The notes beneath the pieces were generated by a model. It was not told where the DNA came from and made no database searches. It saw only the letters and a program-made list of their open reading frames with translations. 64,000 nt of DNA from Anaerolineae bacterium (GTDB lineage: Bacteria; Chloroflexota; Anaerolineae; Promineifilales; Promineifilaceae): the NCBI GenBank assembly GCA_028277515.1, contig JANQGC010000045.1:31916-95915 (forward strand). Reading direction: 5' to 3'. How positions within the stretch are numbered: the first letter of the stretch is position 1; each line of letters begins with the position of its first letter. Of this stretch, positions 1 through 8,698 are shown one piece after another. A program made the translations under genes and the position numbers.

Positions 1-1
1 C

Positions 2-1087
2 GATACCAGTGTAAAAATATTAACAGATGATCTATCCTGGCCACTCCTTCTTCTTGGATTACTGTCATTAATTGGCATGGCGGTCAAAAAAGGCACCCGG
101 CGTGCCGGATTGGCTTTTTTACTGATTTGGATTCTCAATTTCATTTTGACCATACTCATTTGGGAAGATTCAATTTCCGACGCCCTGCTTGCCGCGAAAC
201 TACCGGTCTTGATCGTGACAGGATTGGGCATTGCCTTTTTATTGGAACAATTAAGATTGCGGTGGCCTTCAATAAGCCTAGCCCTATCCGCTGTTCTCTT
301 TGGCCTCTTGCTACTATGGGGTTGGCAGACCAGGCCTTTCGTGTTGGCCATTACCCTGGACCGGTCGGTTGAATCGATCATTGAAACAGTTGACCGGGTA
401 CGACCTTTCGAGGGTGAGCGGCGCACGACCATTATCACGCCTTGGGGTCGTGATTTTTGGGGGCTGACTTATGCCCAGGCTTATCGCGGCCAGCTTTCCG
501 GGTTGAACCTGGTGGACCATAATGCCAGCCACAAGGCAATTCTGGCCAGAGGTGACCACCTTTTAGCCCCCCTGGCCAACTTTCTGGTTTTCCCTTTGAC
601 TTGGTGGGAAGCGTCCGTAGGGCAAAAACTTTATCTATCAACGGCCGCACCGGAGATCGTCGAAATGAGCCTCACTCTGCCGTATGCAGCAGAGGATATT
701 CCGCTTACTATTGACGCGGATTTAAACAACGGAATACGAATCCGTAATGTACAAAAAAACAAGATTGATGACAATCAAATCCAATTAACCATTTATTGGG
801 AAAACGTTGCCTCGACCACTCATGATTTTAGTGTCGCGATCCACCTGGTCGCGCAGGACCCTCCCATGAGCGCAGCGGACATCCTGTCTCAGGCTGACAA
901 CAACCATCCGGTAGAAGGTTTTTACCCAACAACCCGCTGGCAACCGGGAGAAATTGTACGCGACGACTATTTAGTAACCATTCCGCCCGGCAGTGAACCG
1001 GCTGCGATTCGCATTGGCATGTACTATCAAGATCCCGAAGCGGGATTTATTAATACGCCCTGGCATAGCTTGCCCCTGGAAAACTGA
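2..1087 (+). CDS. C-terminal part of a multi-pass membrane protein (partial)
   Basis: The reading frame is open to the left edge, so this is the end of a larger protein; the first internal ATG is at 77. It starts with about four hydrophobic helices (two near the edge, two around residues 40-90 of the ATG-77 numbering), followed by an extracytoplasmic domain of about 240 residues with beta-like character. The layout, several helices followed by a soluble domain with a DFWGLTYAQAYRG-like stretch, resembles the C-terminal end of DUF2723 / GT-C type glycosyltransferase-like proteins common in Chloroflexota. That family call is only a resemblance; the catalytic N-terminus is outside the window. 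It is followed 73 nt later by scpB. Confidence 0.55.
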   Translation, partial: DTSVKILTDDLSWPLLLLGLLSLIGMAVKKGTRRAGLAFLLIWILNFILTILIWEDSISDALLAAKLPVLIVTGLGIAFLLEQLRLRWPSISLALSAVLFGLLLLWGWQTRPFVLAITLDRSVESIIETVDRVRPFEGERRTTIITPWGRDFWGLTYAQAYRGQLSGLNLVDHNASHKAILARGDHLLAPLANFLVFPLTWWEASVGQKLYLSTAAPEIVEMSLTLPYAAEDIPLTIDADLNNGIRIRNVQKNKIDDNQIQLTIYWENVASTTHDFSVAIHLVAQDPPMSAADILSQADNNHPVEGFYPTTRWQPGEIVRDDYLVTIPPGSEPAAIRIGMYYQDPEAGFINTPWHSLPLEN

Positions 1088-1160
1088 ATGTCCAGATATA
1101 CGGTCAAATGAAAACCAGCTTGTCGTCACCCCCGGCTCCTTGGTTTATAATCACAAAAAT

Positions 1161-1682
1161 ATGTCCGCAAATCATGAGATAGCACCCATCGCTCAATTAG
1201 AGAGCCTTCTGTTCGTGGCTAGCGGCCCAGTTTCTATCGGCCGTTTAAGCTCTGTATTAGACATTTCTACAAAAAAGGTCGGGTCATTATTGGCCGAGTT
1301 GGAAGAAACCTACCACGATCGTGGATTACGTGTGCAGTGGATTGGCCAGGGGGTTCAGTTGACAACGGCTCCTGAAGCCAGTGATGTCATCGAACAATTC
1401 CTGGGGATGGAAGTCAATTATCGCCTGAGTCAAGCAGCCTTAGAAGTCCTGGCTATCGCGGCTTATTTACAACCCATCACACGGCCGAGCATCGATCAAA
1501 TCAGGGGTGTCAATTCAGATGGCGCTTTGCGAACCTTAATGAGCAAGGGACTTGTCGAAGAACAAGGGCGATTGGATACACCTGGAAGGCCAATTTTATA
1601 CGGCACATCTCCTGAATTTTTACAACATTTTGGTCTTTCAAAGCTGGATGAGCTGCCGCATCTGCGTGATGAAGAAGAATAA
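1161..1682 (+). CDS. scpB: Segregation and condensation protein B
   Basis: 173-aa ScpB, the winged-helix dimer that with ScpA and SMC forms bacterial condensin. The sequence shows the two-winged-helix ScpB layout: LESLLFVASGPVS near the N-terminus, SQAALEVLAIAAYLQPITRP in the middle, and a GxxxTLMSKGLVEE..GRP.LYGTS segment near the end. The frame is open upstream to 993, but I start at ATG 1161: family homology begins just after it, and TATAAT (1146-1151) lies 9 nt upstream with no Shine-Dalgarno, suggesting a leaderless or nearly leaderless mRNA. scpA is not adjacent. First gene of a housekeeping run with the pseudouridine synthase and cmk. Confidence 0.92.
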   Translation: MSANHEIAPIAQLESLLFVASGPVSIGRLSSVLDISTKKVGSLLAELEETYHDRGLRVQWIGQGVQLTTAPEASDVIEQFLGMEVNYRLSQAALEVLAIAAYLQPITRPSIDQIRGVNSDGALRTLMSKGLVEEQGRLDTPGRPILYGTSPEFLQHFGLSKLDELPHLRDEEE

Positions 1683-1708
1683 AGTTTTTCTCTCTAACTT
1701 AGATTACT

Positions 1709-2473
1709 GTGCAAGAAAGAATTCAAAAAATTATGGCCAGGGCCGGCCTGGGTTCCCGGCGTGAGAATGAAAAAACGATTGCCCAGGGACGGGTTCGCCT
1801 GAACGGCCGCGTGGCAAAATTAGGGTCGAAAGCTGATCCACAAACAGACGTCATTGAAGTTGATGGTAAAAAAATCACCCCCCTTGAGGAAAACAAGGTT
1901 TACATCATTCTGAACAAACCAAGAGGGGTGATCTCCTCACTCGAAGATGAATTGGGACAAAATCGGAAGACAGTTCGCGATTTAATCCCTCTCCCTGGCC
2001 ATATTTACCCGGTTGGCCGTTTGGATAAACCGAGCGAAGGATTAATCATGATGACCAACGATGGCCAACTCGCTCACAAATTAACCCATCCCCGCTATGA
2101 GCATGAGAAAATCTACATTGTGGAGCTTGAAGGGAGCATCAGCGATGGGTCCTTAAATGAGTGGCGGCACGGGGTTGACCTGGACGGTCGCAAAACAGCC
2201 CCGGCAAAAATCGAACTTTTGACCCGGTCCAAATCGCATACAAAACTACGCATCACCTTGCGCGAAGGTCGTAAAAGACAAATTCGTCGGATTGCGGCCG
2301 CATATGGCCATTCCGTGCTCCGGCTAATACGCATCGCCATAGGTCCTATTTCCCTTGGGGATCTTCAGACTGGTCACTGGCGCTATTTGTCCGCAAAAGA
2401 AATTGAGCAGTTGAGAAAATTAACCAAAAAAGTTAAGGGGACCAGACAAAAAAACGATAGGTCGAGTGTTTAA
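1709..2473 (+). CDS. rluB: 23S/16S rRNA pseudouridine synthase (RsuA/RluB family)
   Basis: 254 aa, GTG start. An N-terminal S4 RNA-binding domain (residues about 1-60: RIQKIMARAGLGSRRENE) precedes the RsuA/RluB catalytic domain. The catalytic signature is GRLDKPSEGLIMMTNDG with Asp near residue 101, where Ser replaces the usual Thr of GRLDxxTxGL. A conserved EGRKRQIRR basic stretch follows near residue 190. RluB/RsuA enzymes isomerise a single uridine in rRNA; which site cannot be decided from sequence alone. It lies 26 nt after scpB and 23 nt before cmk, the same order seen in many Gram-positive and Chloroflexota genomes. Confidence 0.9.
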   Translation: MQERIQKIMARAGLGSRRENEKTIAQGRVRLNGRVAKLGSKADPQTDVIEVDGKKITPLEENKVYIILNKPRGVISSLEDELGQNRKTVRDLIPLPGHIYPVGRLDKPSEGLIMMTNDGQLAHKLTHPRYEHEKIYIVELEGSISDGSLNEWRHGVDLDGRKTAPAKIELLTRSKSHTKLRITLREGRKRQIRRIAAAYGHSVLRLIRIAIGPISLGDLQTGHWRYLSAKEIEQLRKLTKKVKGTRQKNDRSSV

Positions 2474-2496
2474 CCCAAACATGATAGACTTACACT

Positions 2497-3216
2497 ATGT
2501 CAAAACCAAGTGTAATAACAATTGACGGTCCGGCAGCCTCAGGGAAGTCCACAATCGGCTATATGTTGGCCAATGAATTGCATTATTTATATCTCGACAC
2601 GGGCAGTATGTATCGAGCCGTTACCCTGGCCGTATTGAATGCCAGTGTTGATCCCTCTGACGAAGAACGCGTAACCTTAATAGCGAAAAATATTGAAATT
2701 GATATTAAGCCCTTCGCCGGTGAAAGTGATGAGCGCCAATATACTGTCTTTCTTGACGGTATAGATGTGACCTGGAAGATTCGATCCCCTCAAGTCGATG
2801 CGCATGTTTCATTAGTTTCCAGCTATCCCGGTGTTCGCAAGGAAATGGTCCGCCGCCAGCGCCGTTTTGGGAAATTGGGGCAGATTATCATGGTGGGTCG
2901 CGATATTGGTACGGTCGTTTTGCCCGGTGCGCCTCTTAAACTATACATCACGGCATCAGCAGAGGAACGGGCGCGCCGACGGTGGGAAGATCGAAAACAG
3001 CGTGGTCATGCAGGTGATTACCAGGCCATTTTGGCCGATGTGACCCGCAGAGATAAATTTGATAGCAATCGGAAAATCTCACCATTAAAAGCGGCCGATG
3101 ATGCTATTATCATTAACAGCACAGGTCGTTCGCCACAAATGATTCTTGACGAAATATTGGGGCTAATCGAGAAAATAACCATTACTGAGCCACAATCCGG
3201 AATCATACAACGATGA
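2497..3216 (+). CDS. cmk: Cytidylate kinase
   Basis: 239 aa. Phosphorylates CMP/dCMP with ATP in pyrimidine salvage. P-loop DGPAASGKSTIG at residues 9-20, the NMP-binding LDTGSMYRAVTLA segment, the VGRDIGTVVLPGA motif and the lid RARRRWEDRKQRG are all visible, and the length is normal. The start ATG 2497 has no Shine-Dalgarno; a possible -10 (TAGACT 2485-2490, preceded by TGA) lies 6 nt upstream, so a leaderless transcript is possible in addition to read-through from the upstream gene. The stop overlaps the next gene's start as ATGA (3213-3216), indicating translational coupling. Confidence 0.95.
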   Translation: MSKPSVITIDGPAASGKSTIGYMLANELHYLYLDTGSMYRAVTLAVLNASVDPSDEERVTLIAKNIEIDIKPFAGESDERQYTVFLDGIDVTWKIRSPQVDAHVSLVSSYPGVRKEMVRRQRRFGKLGQIIMVGRDIGTVVLPGAPLKLYITASAEERARRRWEDRKQRGHAGDYQAILADVTRRDKFDSNRKISPLKAADDAIIINSTGRSPQMILDEILGLIEKITITEPQSGIIQR

Positions 3217-4697
3217 CCCTGTTTCAAGAAATTGACCAGCCAAATTACAGTGGCGGGTTCATCAAAGCGATCACGCCAGGCAGCGTTGCTGACGAAATCC
3301 AACTCCAGGTCGGTGATGAACTCCTGGCAATCAACGACAATATTGTTCAAGACGTGATCGATGTTCAATATTACGGCGCCGAGGAAAAACTCGATCTGCT
3401 CATTCGCCGCGACGGTGAGCTGCTCATCTATGAAACCGACCGTGACTACAACCAGGCGTTAGGAATCACGTTCACCCATCCCACATTTGATACCGATATC
3501 CGACGATGTAACAATTTGTGCGAATTTTGTTTCGTCCTACAAATGGCTCCCCGATTTCGACGGACGCTGTATATAAAGGATGACGATTACCGTTACTCAT
3601 TTCTATTTGGCCATTACGTTACCCTAACCAACCTGAGCGATCATGATTGGTGGCGTATTGAAACCATGCGTCTGTCACCTCTTTACGTATCCGTCCATGT
3701 GACCGATCTTGAAAAACGGCGTCAATTTTTACGGAATGATCGCGCTCAGGACATCATGTCCCAACTACGACGACTGACAGATAATCATATCGAGATCCAT
3801 ACACAGCTTGTCATTGTCCCTGAAATTAACGATGGGCAATGGCTCACGGATTCTATTAAAGATCTGGAAACATTGTGGCCCGGTGTACGCTCTATTACCG
3901 TTGTCCCCGTTGGTCTCACCACCCATCATAAATATAAACAAAGACCGCATAGCAAGGAAGAAGCTATAGAGATCATTGACTACGTGGAATCTCTCCAACC
4001 ACGTTTTCGCGAGAAATTCGGCGTTAATTTCATCTACCTGACAGATGAATGGTATCTCGTTTCCGGCCGTTCATTACCCCCACTCGACGCTTATGATAAT
4101 CAAGACCTGCGTGAAAATGGTTTGGGTATGGTCCGACATTTTTTGGACGAATGGGCAGAAGTGAAGACCGAAATATCCCGATGGATAAAAGAGCGCGCTG
4201 GCAAATCAGATATTTTTGAATCTCAATCAGATGTTTCAATCGTCGAAAGTGAGTCACTTTCAATGGTGTACAAAAGCATAACCTTCGTAACAGGAACGCT
4301 ATTTGGTCCCATATTAGAACAAACCGCATTTGAGTTCGCCAAAGAGACTGGCATTGCTGTTGATGTCCAACACGTCACGAACGTACGGTTGGGTGAAACG
4401 ATTACTGTTGCAGGCTTACTAATGGGTGATGAAGTGTTGGCGCATCTGGCCTCAATTGAGTTGGGAGAGCTGGTACTTTTTCCCAGGGTGATGTTTGACC
4501 ATCCTAACACCATTACCCTTGATGATTTGGGGCCACAAGATATGGCCGACGCATTAGGACGGCCGGTTGCCCTCGCAGACACGATGGGTGATGTCTGGGA
4601 TGCTATAACCAGACAGTCGAATGTTATGTTTTACCCTGGAACAGTTATTGATAGCGATCCAATTCAAGTCACGCCTAGCAACTGCACCCGCGTATGA
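3213..4697 (+). CDS. DUF512 family protein with N-terminal PDZ domain (radical-SAM-like cysteines)
   Basis: 494 aa. Residues about 8-70 form a PDZ-like domain (GGFIKAITPGSVADEIQLQVGDELLAIN, written here in parts: GGFIKAITPGSVADE then VGDELLAINDN). Next comes a cysteine cluster CNNLCEFC, spaced CxxxCxxC as in radical SAM enzymes, inside the DUF512-typical FVLQMAP..RRTLYIKDDDYR region. The C-terminal part has the TGTLFGP..ILE and MFDHPNTITLDDL segments of DUF512. The biochemical role of the family is not established. Coupled to cmk by ATGA. The last 34 nt overlap the convergent cNMP-binding gene. Confidence 0.85.
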   Translation: MTLFQEIDQPNYSGGFIKAITPGSVADEIQLQVGDELLAINDNIVQDVIDVQYYGAEEKLDLLIRRDGELLIYETDRDYNQALGITFTHPTFDTDIRRCNNLCEFCFVLQMAPRFRRTLYIKDDDYRYSFLFGHYVTLTNLSDHDWWRIETMRLSPLYVSVHVTDLEKRRQFLRNDRAQDIMSQLRRLTDNHIEIHTQLVIVPEINDGQWLTDSIKDLETLWPGVRSITVVPVGLTTHHKYKQRPHSKEEAIEIIDYVESLQPRFREKFGVNFIYLTDEWYLVSGRSLPPLDAYDNQDLRENGLGMVRHFLDEWAEVKTEISRWIKERAGKSDIFESQSDVSIVESESLSMVYKSITFVTGTLFGPILEQTAFEFAKETGIAVDVQHVTNVRLGETITVAGLLMGDEVLAHLASIELGELVLFPRVMFDHPNTITLDDLGPQDMADALGRPVALADTMGDVWDAITRQSNVMFYPGTVIDSDPIQVTPSNCTRV

Positions 4698-5128
4698 TTT
4701 AAGCGTTCCAATGTTGTTTCTGCAATTTGCCTCTGCCATTCCGCTGCCAGGCTGATATCCTTCTCACACAATTGTCGTAACTCAACCCCATCAAACAATA
4801 GAAGCTGGCTCATTTCCCCAGAGACGGCCGACGTTGTATATCTATATGGACGGATTAAACTGGATATCCCCAAAAGTTCGCCTGGATTAATCATGCCCAC
4901 CAAAAAATCTTGCTCGCGCTCTATTCCTCTTTCATCACTGATTTTGTAATGCAATTCGATATTACCTTCGCGCAGCAGATAAAGTACATCAGCGGGATCT
5001 CCTCCTTCAAATAACGTAATCCCGGCATCCACCGTTTTTTCATGGGCGATCATGGCGATGGTCTGTAACTGCCTATGATTTAAGAATGCAAAAAAAGGAT
5101 ATCGGCGCAATATTTCTGGTGAAATCAT
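4664..5128 (-). CDS. Cyclic-nucleotide-binding-domain protein without HTH
   Basis: 154 aa from ATG 5128, which has GGAGA 8 nt upstream; a TTG at 5146 would add six residues and is less likely. The whole protein is one CRP-type cNMP-binding beta-barrel: FFAFLNHRQLQTIAMIAHEK, ITLFEGGDPADVLYLLREG and INPGELLGISSLIRPYRYTTSA are the recognisable segments. The usual Arg of the cAMP phosphate pocket is not obvious. No C-terminal helix-turn-helix is present, so it cannot bind DNA as CRP/FNR does. It is the last gene of the hdr-mvh operon, so it may sense a ligand or redox cue for the hydrogenase, or dock onto it; that is inference. Its 3' end overlaps the converging DUF512 gene. Confidence 0.75.
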   Translation of the reverse strand: MISPEILRRYPFFAFLNHRQLQTIAMIAHEKTVDAGITLFEGGDPADVLYLLREGNIELHYKISDERGIEREQDFLVGMINPGELLGISSLIRPYRYTTSAVSGEMSQLLLFDGVELRQLCEKDISLAAEWQRQIAETTLERLNHTRVQLLGVT

Positions 5129-5194
5129 TTTTTGTTCTCCAATCAAATAAGATCATGATTAGCAACCCAGTTGGTGTCTTCCGAAATTAGAAAT

Positions 5195-5767
5195 TTATCC
5201 ATCCAACGACGGGAGATCGAATAAAACATTGAAGACCAATCGAATAGCAGCAGGAATCGCGGCGGCAACCTCCTGGCTCAAACTGTCTGAAAATTCATAG
5301 ACTTGTTCTACTTCAATACCAATAATATCTAAATGGTTAGGTAGTTCTGCACCCATTTCCCTTCCTAACGTCATTGCCGTCTGCAATGATGTGTCATGCG
5401 CGGCCGTCATATGTCCGGCAGAAAAATCCGGCAGTTCTTGCAAGGAATAATGATCCACCTGTCCAATGCGTCTGTACCCGGTTTGTATTGCATCAATGAT
5501 GATCGCCCGGTCGAACCCTGCCAGCCTTTCCATTAAACTTAAACCGCCGAGGGCACAGCATTGAATCTCTAACCGATCGAAATTTGTTTCTCTCTCAACC
5601 AACTTTTTTTGCACGCCCTTGGCAACCCACCAACCAACCCCATCATCACCCAGGATCGGATTACCCAGGCCGATAATGATGATCTTGGACGATGCAATCC
5701 TTTGGGGAGTTGTTCCGGACTCAATCACAATATTTTCGCAATACATTAATGATGTCACCTTCGGCAT
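5195..5767 (-). CDS. [NiFe] hydrogenase maturation endopeptidase (HyaD/HycI/FrcD family)
   Basis: Cleaves the C-terminal peptide of the hydrogenase large subunit after nickel insertion. Visible family features are GLGNPILGDDGVGWWVA, with the first Ni-binding acidic residue in GDDG, IIIDAIQTG with the second Asp, and AAHDTSL with the His. Up to 190 aa. The annotated ATG (5767) lies 47 nt inside the large-subunit gene; other possible starts are ATG 5746 and GTG 5728, the latter overlapping the large-subunit stop, which would be a more usual arrangement. Position directly after mvhA fits its substrate. Confidence 0.88.
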   Translation of the reverse strand: MPKVTSLMYCENIVIESGTTPQRIASSKIIIIGLGNPILGDDGVGWWVAKGVQKKLVERETNFDRLEIQCCALGGLSLMERLAGFDRAIIIDAIQTGYRRIGQVDHYSLQELPDFSAGHMTAAHDTSLQTAMTLGREMGAELPNHLDIIGIEVEQVYEFSDSLSQEVAAAIPAAIRLVFNVLFDLPSLDG

Positions 5768-7196
5768 TATATATTTTTACTTCGAGTGGCATTTGACCGG
5801 GTAAAGAGTGGGTCGCGCATCCAAAGCATGGATCATATGCACGAAATGCCATTTCCACCATATTCAGCATAGGTTCAGTAACCATCGTCCCTTTTTTGAT
5901 CAGGCTTGAAGCCGCTTTTTTAATCGACATGGTGATCGGCGCGTAATTATTGGTAGTTCCGACAATGAGATTTACGTCCGTCAAAACACCACGATCATTC
6001 GTGGTGTAATGATGGGTCAACGTACCCCTGGGTGCTTCGACAATGCCCACCCCTTCTGTGGGGATGCTTGTGGGTACCGTATGAATATCGTCTGAGGTAA
6101 TTTGGGGATCATTGGCTAATTCAACCCAGCGTTCGGCCGCATACAAAAGCTCTACCAGCCTCGCCCAATGAATAGCCAACCGCTGGTGCACCGGTTTCCC
6201 ACCCAAAACATCATAAAGTTTTTCATATTCAATTTGGGCGAGTGGTGTGGCCATCCCATCTGCCGCATTAAGCCGGGACAATGGCGTGGCCATATATACG
6301 CCGGAATCTGTACCATCAACAAACCCTTTCCAGCCCACCTTCTTGAGATAGGGAAATTTGAGGTAGGTCCATGGCTCAACATGCTCGGCTATCCAATCCG
6401 TGTACTCATGGGCTGCATATTTGCCTATCCGTTTACCATCCGGATCAACAATACTGACCATTCCATCATAGAAATTTACATGATTATTATCGTCAACAAG
6501 GCCCATGTAATATGTTCGATGGGTGTATATGTCGCCCAAGATAAGATCAACGTAATTCCGATTGCCAAGAACAATATCGTGAAAGAGATCAAGACTGAAT
6601 TGTGCGAATTCGATGGCCCAGGAACCCATTTCTTCAATTTTAACCCGTTCTTCCTCCGTCAAGCCCTTAGTAACACCACCAGGTATTGAAGTGCAAGGAT
6701 GGACTTTCCGGCCGCCCAGCATTTCAACAACGGTGTGGCCATATTTTCGCGCTTGAATGACCTTTCCCCCAACTTCTAAACCGACTTTGTGGATCACGCC
6801 CAAAATGTTGCGTTCGGCCACCGGGGCATCGGGTCCCATCACAAAATCAGGACCACCGAGAGCATAAAAATGAGTCGTATGGTCGGTAAAGAAAAAGCCC
6901 ATATAAAGCAGTTCCCTCAGTTTTTTGGCTGTGGGAGGTGGATTTACGCCATATACAGCATCGGCCGCTTTTGCTGCCGCCATATGGTGCGCTTCCGGGC
7001 AGACGCCACATATACGATTGGTCAGCAAGGGCATTTCCTCTACCGGTCGGCCGACACAAAACCGTTCAAACCCTCTAAGCTCCGGGATTTGGAAATAGGT
7101 ATTGGCTACATTTCCCTCTTGATCGAGGAAAATGTCGATTTTGCCATGTCCCTCTAATCGGGTGATGGGATCAATCGTAATTCTTGCCATGTCCAT
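5721..7196 (-). CDS. mvhA: [NiFe] hydrogenase large subunit, group 3 (MvhA/HoxH type)
   Basis: 491 aa catalytic subunit that splits or forms H2 at the NiFe site. The N-terminal L1 motif RICGVCPEAHHMAAAKA (near residue 61) and the C-terminal L2 motif DPCFGCATH provide the four cysteine ligands. About 28 residues follow the L2 motif and would be cut off by the adjacent protease. The DPCxxCATH form and the MvhG/MvhD/HdrABC neighbours indicate a group 3c methyl-viologen-reducing-type enzyme rather than a membrane uptake hydrogenase; no twin-arginine signal is on the small subunit. GAGGAG precedes two possible ATGs (7196, 7190), and spacing favours 7190. Confidence 0.93.
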   Translation of the reverse strand: MDMARITIDPITRLEGHGKIDIFLDQEGNVANTYFQIPELRGFERFCVGRPVEEMPLLTNRICGVCPEAHHMAAAKAADAVYGVNPPPTAKKLRELLYMGFFFTDHTTHFYALGGPDFVMGPDAPVAERNILGVIHKVGLEVGGKVIQARKYGHTVVEMLGGRKVHPCTSIPGGVTKGLTEEERVKIEEMGSWAIEFAQFSLDLFHDIVLGNRNYVDLILGDIYTHRTYYMGLVDDNNHVNFYDGMVSIVDPDGKRIGKYAAHEYTDWIAEHVEPWTYLKFPYLKKVGWKGFVDGTDSGVYMATPLSRLNAADGMATPLAQIEYEKLYDVLGGKPVHQRLAIHWARLVELLYAAERWVELANDPQITSDDIHTVPTSIPTEGVGIVEAPRGTLTHHYTTNDRGVLTDVNLIVGTTNNYAPITMSIKKAASSLIKKGTMVTEPMLNMVEMAFRAYDPCFGCATHSLPGQMPLEVKIYNAEGDIINVLRKYCD

Positions 7197-7205
7197 TACT
7201 CCTCG

Positions 7206-8201
7206 TTAAGCGCCGTTCATTTCTGGTTTGGCCGCTTGCAATAGGGAATGAGCCAAACTAAACCTGTAAAATGAACCGGCCGGATCGACGATACCGTCTA
7301 AAATAGCATCAATTTCATCCGGGTCTTCACTGTCAATGACCGATGCCACGGCTGACATCAATCGCGCTCCATAATCAATGACACCATCCGCCGGGCCATA
7401 ACAGCCAATGCACGCAGCACCAACCGCTGGGCAAAGTGCGCCACAACCATTTCGCGTCGCCGGACCATTGCACAATATCCCTTGTTCAAGCAGGCACAAG
7501 TGGGGATCAATCGCTTCAACCTCATGAATACGCACAAACTTGTGAACCTTTTTCACATGACGCTCTCGCGAACATTCCTCACATACTGTTGAGATTCCTG
7601 CACCAATGGTAGAACCTTTGGGGGGTAGTTCCGCATCGCCATTGAGAGCTTTGATCACCAAATCGACGACCGCAGCGATTTGGTGTGATTCCGGCGGGCA
7701 GCCCGGCATATAATAATCAACATCCACGACCTGCTCCAAAGTCTTTAAAGCAGGATAAAATTCCGGAATCCGAATAATACCTTCGGGCACGCCAAACTTA
7801 TATTGCGGCCGAATATTTTGCGGGTTATCCGTCGATACACTTTGATAAACCGCATCATATATTTGATCCTTAGTTGAAAAATTGGCCAAACCGGGAATAC
7901 ACCCCTCCGTAGCACAGGAACCAAAGGCGATCAGAATTTCTGATTTCCTCCTCAATAGTCTGGCCAAATGCTCATTTTCTTCATTGCGAATGCCGCCATT
8001 GAACAATGTCAATGTTATGGATTTATCGGGCATGACTTCGACATCTTTATACTTTGCATCCATGGCCACAGGCCAAAAAACAACTTCAAAATTAGCGTCG
8101 ACATCAAGAATCTTTTCATTGATATTGAGTACGGCAATTTCACAACCGCCACAGGCAGCGGCCCAATACATGGCAAATTTTGGTTTTCCATTTGCATTCA
8201 T
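7206..8201 (-). CDS. mvhG: [NiFe] hydrogenase small subunit (MvhG type)
   Basis: 331 aa. Carries electrons from the NiFe site through iron-sulfur clusters. The proximal cluster motif ACGGCE is at residues 16-21, followed by FGSCATEGC and the PGCPP motif (near residue 167). A second set of cysteines (CEECSRERH, then CLLEQGILCNGPATRNGCGALCP and GAACIGCYGPADG, listed in pieces) can hold further [4Fe-4S] clusters. No signal peptide, so the enzyme is cytoplasmic. The start overlaps the mvhD stop (ATGA), and it is followed 9 nt later by mvhA. Confidence 0.93.
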   Translation of the reverse strand: MNANGKPKFAMYWAAACGGCEIAVLNINEKILDVDANFEVVFWPVAMDAKYKDVEVMPDKSITLTLFNGGIRNEENEHLARLLRRKSEILIAFGSCATEGCIPGLANFSTKDQIYDAVYQSVSTDNPQNIRPQYKFGVPEGIIRIPEFYPALKTLEQVVDVDYYMPGCPPESHQIAAVVDLVIKALNGDAELPPKGSTIGAGISTVCEECSRERHVKKVHKFVRIHEVEAIDPHLCLLEQGILCNGPATRNGCGALCPAVGAACIGCYGPADGVIDYGARLMSAVASVIDSEDPDEIDAILDGIVDPAGSFYRFSLAHSLLQAAKPEMNGA

Positions 8202-8671
8202 GCCATTACCTCCTCAACTGGGCTATTTTGTCCAATATTTTGGGTCACCTCCTCTAAGTGAGCAGGCCAATTGAGCGGACCCAAAGACCGAATTTCTTCA
8301 ACAAACTCGGTTATCTCATGTGCCAACCGCACGCCTTCCGCAGCGCTGGCCCAAACCAATTTGATCCTTCCTGGATCAATACCTAATTGGGGGATCGTGT
8401 AGCGAAGCAAATGATACCTACGCAATGCTTTATAATTTTGTTCAAGATAATGACATTCTCCGGGATGGCAGCCGGTAATTAGCACACCGTCTGCCCCTCC
8501 GGAAAGCGCCTTAAGTATAAATGTGGTATCCAGCCGCCCGGAACACATCAAGCGGATCAAGCGCACATTTGGAGGATACTTGATGCGTGCTGTCCCGGCC
8601 ATATCCGCAGCCCGGTAGCTGCACCAATTACAGGTGAAACCGATGATAACTGGTTCAAATTGATCGGCCAT
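8198..8671 (-). CDS. mvhD: MvhD-type hydrogenase iron-sulfur subunit (links hydrogenase to HdrA)
   Basis: 157 aa. MvhD/FlpD proteins carry a [2Fe-2S] cluster and pass electrons from MvhAG to HdrA. The family cysteines are visible: FTCNWCSYRAADMAG at residues about 12-26, RLMCSGR and TGCHPGECHY. Length is normal for bacterial MvhD. It sits between hdrA (27 nt gap) and mvhG (ATGA overlap), the order expected if it bridges the two halves of the MvhADG-HdrABC complex. A second MvhD-like domain is found in the cytochrome b fusion protein at 12691-14910. Confidence 0.92.
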   Translation of the reverse strand: MADQFEPVIIGFTCNWCSYRAADMAGTARIKYPPNVRLIRLMCSGRLDTTFILKALSGGADGVLITGCHPGECHYLEQNYKALRRYHLLRYTIPQLGIDPGRIKLVWASAAEGVRLAHEITEFVEEIRSLGPLNWPAHLEEVTQNIGQNSPVEEVMA

Positions 8672-8698
8672 AGCAAAGTCTCCTTAACTCAATCTGAA

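Noticed and set aside
993..1160. N-terminal extension of scpB
   Set aside because: Overlaps the preceding gene's end, adds residues not found in ScpB, and a -10 box lies just before ATG 1161.
6168..6689. 173-aa plus-strand ORF
   Set aside because: Antisense to the hydrogenase large-subunit gene, no family signal; a shadow of strong coding on the other strand.
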